From assembly GCF_014642175.1 (NCBI RefSeq), contig NZ_BMIL01000009.1:107144-171143 (forward strand): a stretch of 64,000 nt of DNA. The letters run 5' to 3'. Each line of letters begins with the position of its first letter. The stretch's first letter is position 1. The position numbers were made by a program, and so were the translations under genes. The notes under the pieces were generated by a model. The model did not search any database. It saw only the letters and a program-made list of their open reading frames with translations, and was not told the DNA's origin. Positions 62,558 to 64,000 of this stretch are shown here, piece after piece. The DNA comes from Pedobacter quisquiliarum. GTDB taxonomy: Bacteria > Bacteroidota > Bacteroidia > Sphingobacteriales > Sphingobacteriaceae.

Positions 62558-63169
62558 GGCTAGCGCTTCTACAAGCCAAAATGGTCAAAGTTAATGTCGC
62601 AATTAATTACCGTTTCAGTGAGACAAAGCTTGTAATTATTCTTATGTTAAGATAAGGTTAATAAATAAACCTATTGGATTTTTTCTGTAGTAGGTCTTTT
62701 ATATCTAGCATAAGTATGAATTTTACTCCGAATAAAAATTAAGAAGAAAAGGACAGCCATACGGCTGCCCAATCCAATTAACGCTCTCGAAAACAAAATA
62801 ATAATTTTCGATCCTCAATTAAGATCTTATAATTGAATGTAAAGGAAAGTGTATAATTAGCATTTACCGTCTTCACATCACAGATCGTAACTTTTCAGGA
62901 GAATAGAGGCTTCTGATAGGCGTTTATTAAAGTGAAACAGTTCACTTTACACTCAACAACGAGTATTAGATAACTGATTGAAAACCTTTGTCCAGGTAAT
63001 AGTACTAAGGAGTTGACACAACATTTTTTAATGCTATTTTATTTTTCATAGCATATTGTAACACATAGGAAATTGACTCAACTGTGCTCCTTGATTGTAA
63101 ACCTTCGTTAATTCTGCTAGCAGCATCAATTATACTTAGGGCTTAGTACAACTGAATTCATAGACTTTC
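62558..63169. other. 612-base AT-rich intergenic region with three hairpins
   Basis: No credible gene is seen. Three hairpins stand out. AAAGTGAA-ACAG-TTCACTTT at 62929-62948 is perfect. CAGCC-ATAC-GGCTG at 62754-62767 is followed on the minus strand by TTTTCTTCTT and may be a leftward terminator. TGCTAT...ATAGCA lies near 63030-63055. The first two may belong to the leftward transcript of the ankyrin gene. Confidence 0.5.
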
Positions 63170-63933
63170 TTACAGCTTATATTTATGATTTTTAAAGTCT
63201 ATGCCTTTCGCTGTTAATCGTTTAATCAGCTTTTGTTTGAGCTCATACCCTTCAGTTCCCCCCTGATAAGCCATAAACTTGTCAATATAATCTTGTACGA
63301 ATAGGCTATCAGAAGTTCCGATTGTTAAAGGGGCCTTTAGATCTATTTTTAAACTGTCGATATAATAATTAATTATAGCAAACTTTTTGAAGGTTACTGC
63401 TTGTGCGAAAGGTTTTGTGCCTCCAATACGTTTTTCATAGTCAGCTCCAAACCGAACTAAGGTTTTAACCAGTCCCAAATCCAATCTGGATGCCCGAAAT
63501 ATTGGTGAGGTTGCACTAATATTTACCCTTTGCTCATTCGTAAAGTCTTGTTCGACTGCATAATTTGGATCTGCTCCTTTCATTAATAAAAGTTCAGCAT
63601 ATCTATTATCTGTTCTCCACTCTAAGCTAGTTCCAAATGGTTTGCAAGCTTCAATTAACACGCTATGCTTGGTGTAAGGGTTGATAGAATTCGAGTTAGC
63701 TCCCAATTCTATTAACCTTTTAAAAGAAGCGAACTTTTCAATATACAAACATAGCATCAGTACATTAAATCCAGATGCTGATATAACATTTAACAACTTG
63801 GGATTTTGTTTTACTATTTTTTCAATTTTAGATAGGTCCTCGTTACTTACTGCTTGAGCCAACTCATAAGCCCCGGTACTTTCAAAGGCATCTACATTTC
63901 TATTCCGTTGTGCGCATGCTTGTATAGAAAAAA
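63170..63933 (-). pseudogene. Ankyrin-repeat lipoprotein gene, 5' end lost to an insertion
   Basis: The readable frame runs from about 63933 to the stop at 63170. Its first residues, ALFSIQACAQRN, are the end of a signal peptide with lipobox IQAC, but an in-frame TAA and no start codon lie just upstream. Ankyrin-type repeats follow (NVLMLCLYIEKFASFKRLIELGANSN, YAELLLMKGADPN, LVKTLVRFGADYEKRIGG). Full-length relatives would be exported, surface or periplasmic binding proteins. The frame meets IS-like sequence at 63935. Internal TTG at 63862 could give a 230-residue cytoplasmic product, but this is probably not the original start. Confidence 0.7.
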
Positions 63934-63934
63934 G

Positions 63935-64000
63935 TGCACCGACCCCTTATTAGTTGGACAAAAGTTTTGAATCAGTTGTGTAATACTCGCTCGAATTTAG
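63935..64000. mobile_element. Terminal repeat of an IS3-family-like element, running out of the window
   Basis: TGCACCGACCCC followed by TTATTAGTTGGACA (63935-63960) resembles the terminal inverted repeats of IS3-family (IS150-type) elements, which start with TG, carry a C-run and contain TTGGACA. It interrupts the ankyrin lipoprotein's signal peptide. The transposase lies beyond base 64000. Only one end is visible, so the identity is provisional. Confidence 0.5.

Overview
The window looks like chromosomal DNA of a Bacteroidota species, most likely family Sphingobacteriaceae (Pedobacter or Mucilaginibacter type). Three things point there. Many gene products are families typical of that group: DUF4296 and Bacteroidota lipoproteins, a type-3 prolyl-tRNA synthetase, a TIGR02757 protein, a THUMP-like/PG_1098-type methyltransferase, and MutS2 with an Smr domain. 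Shine-Dalgarno sequences are nearly absent. A TAnnTTTG element, the Bacteroidota -7 promoter box, recurs upstream of many genes, sometimes with TTTG or TTG about 17-21 bases further upstream. Neither rRNA, tRNA nor CRISPR was seen.

From about 1 to 35 kb the content is mostly core. It holds acetoacetate metabolism (thiolase at 2.2 kb, both CoA-transferase subunits at 17.7-19 kb), peptide uptake, a dolichol-phosphate-mannose-synthase-like glycosyltransferase, trans-sulfuration, proS, a UbiD decarboxylase, Dps, a LysM protein, uridine kinase, mutS2, a YggS/GNAT/lipoprotein/aspartokinase run, a peroxiredoxin, purB, nfu and a ubiX-mtaB-lgt-suhB operon. At 27.3-29.4 kb lies a stress-signalling module: an ECF sigma factor, a membrane-tethered trypsin-like protease with an anti-sigma-like cytoplasmic part, and a divergent small lipoprotein, with a GGTAACCCA/TGGGTTACC inverted repeat between the divergent genes.

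From 35 to 57 kb the content is more accessory: a PIF1-like helicase, AraC/SDR genes, two Tat-exported ferritin-like proteins, a gene split by a frameshift at a CCCAAAG heptamer, a short Hsp70, a BCCT transporter, a bestrophin, small redox enzymes, a GH30/DUF1080 glycan-degradation pair, a divergent HxlR/azoreductase pair with tandem operator-like dyads, and a deletion scar where a truncated SDR gene meets the tail of an AraC regulator.

The least explained part is 58.9-62.6 kb. Its own promoter leads into a compact three-gene operon: a small papain-fold cysteine protease followed by two large proteins of no family I recognise. The two large proteins are distant paralogues that share a C-terminal LLxF...CPxPD signature; one carries glycine-rich beta-hairpin-like stretches. 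At the right edge an ankyrin-repeat lipoprotein gene has lost the start of its signal peptide to what looks like the terminal repeat of an IS3-family element running out of the window. The left edge cuts an acetyltransferase-like gene.
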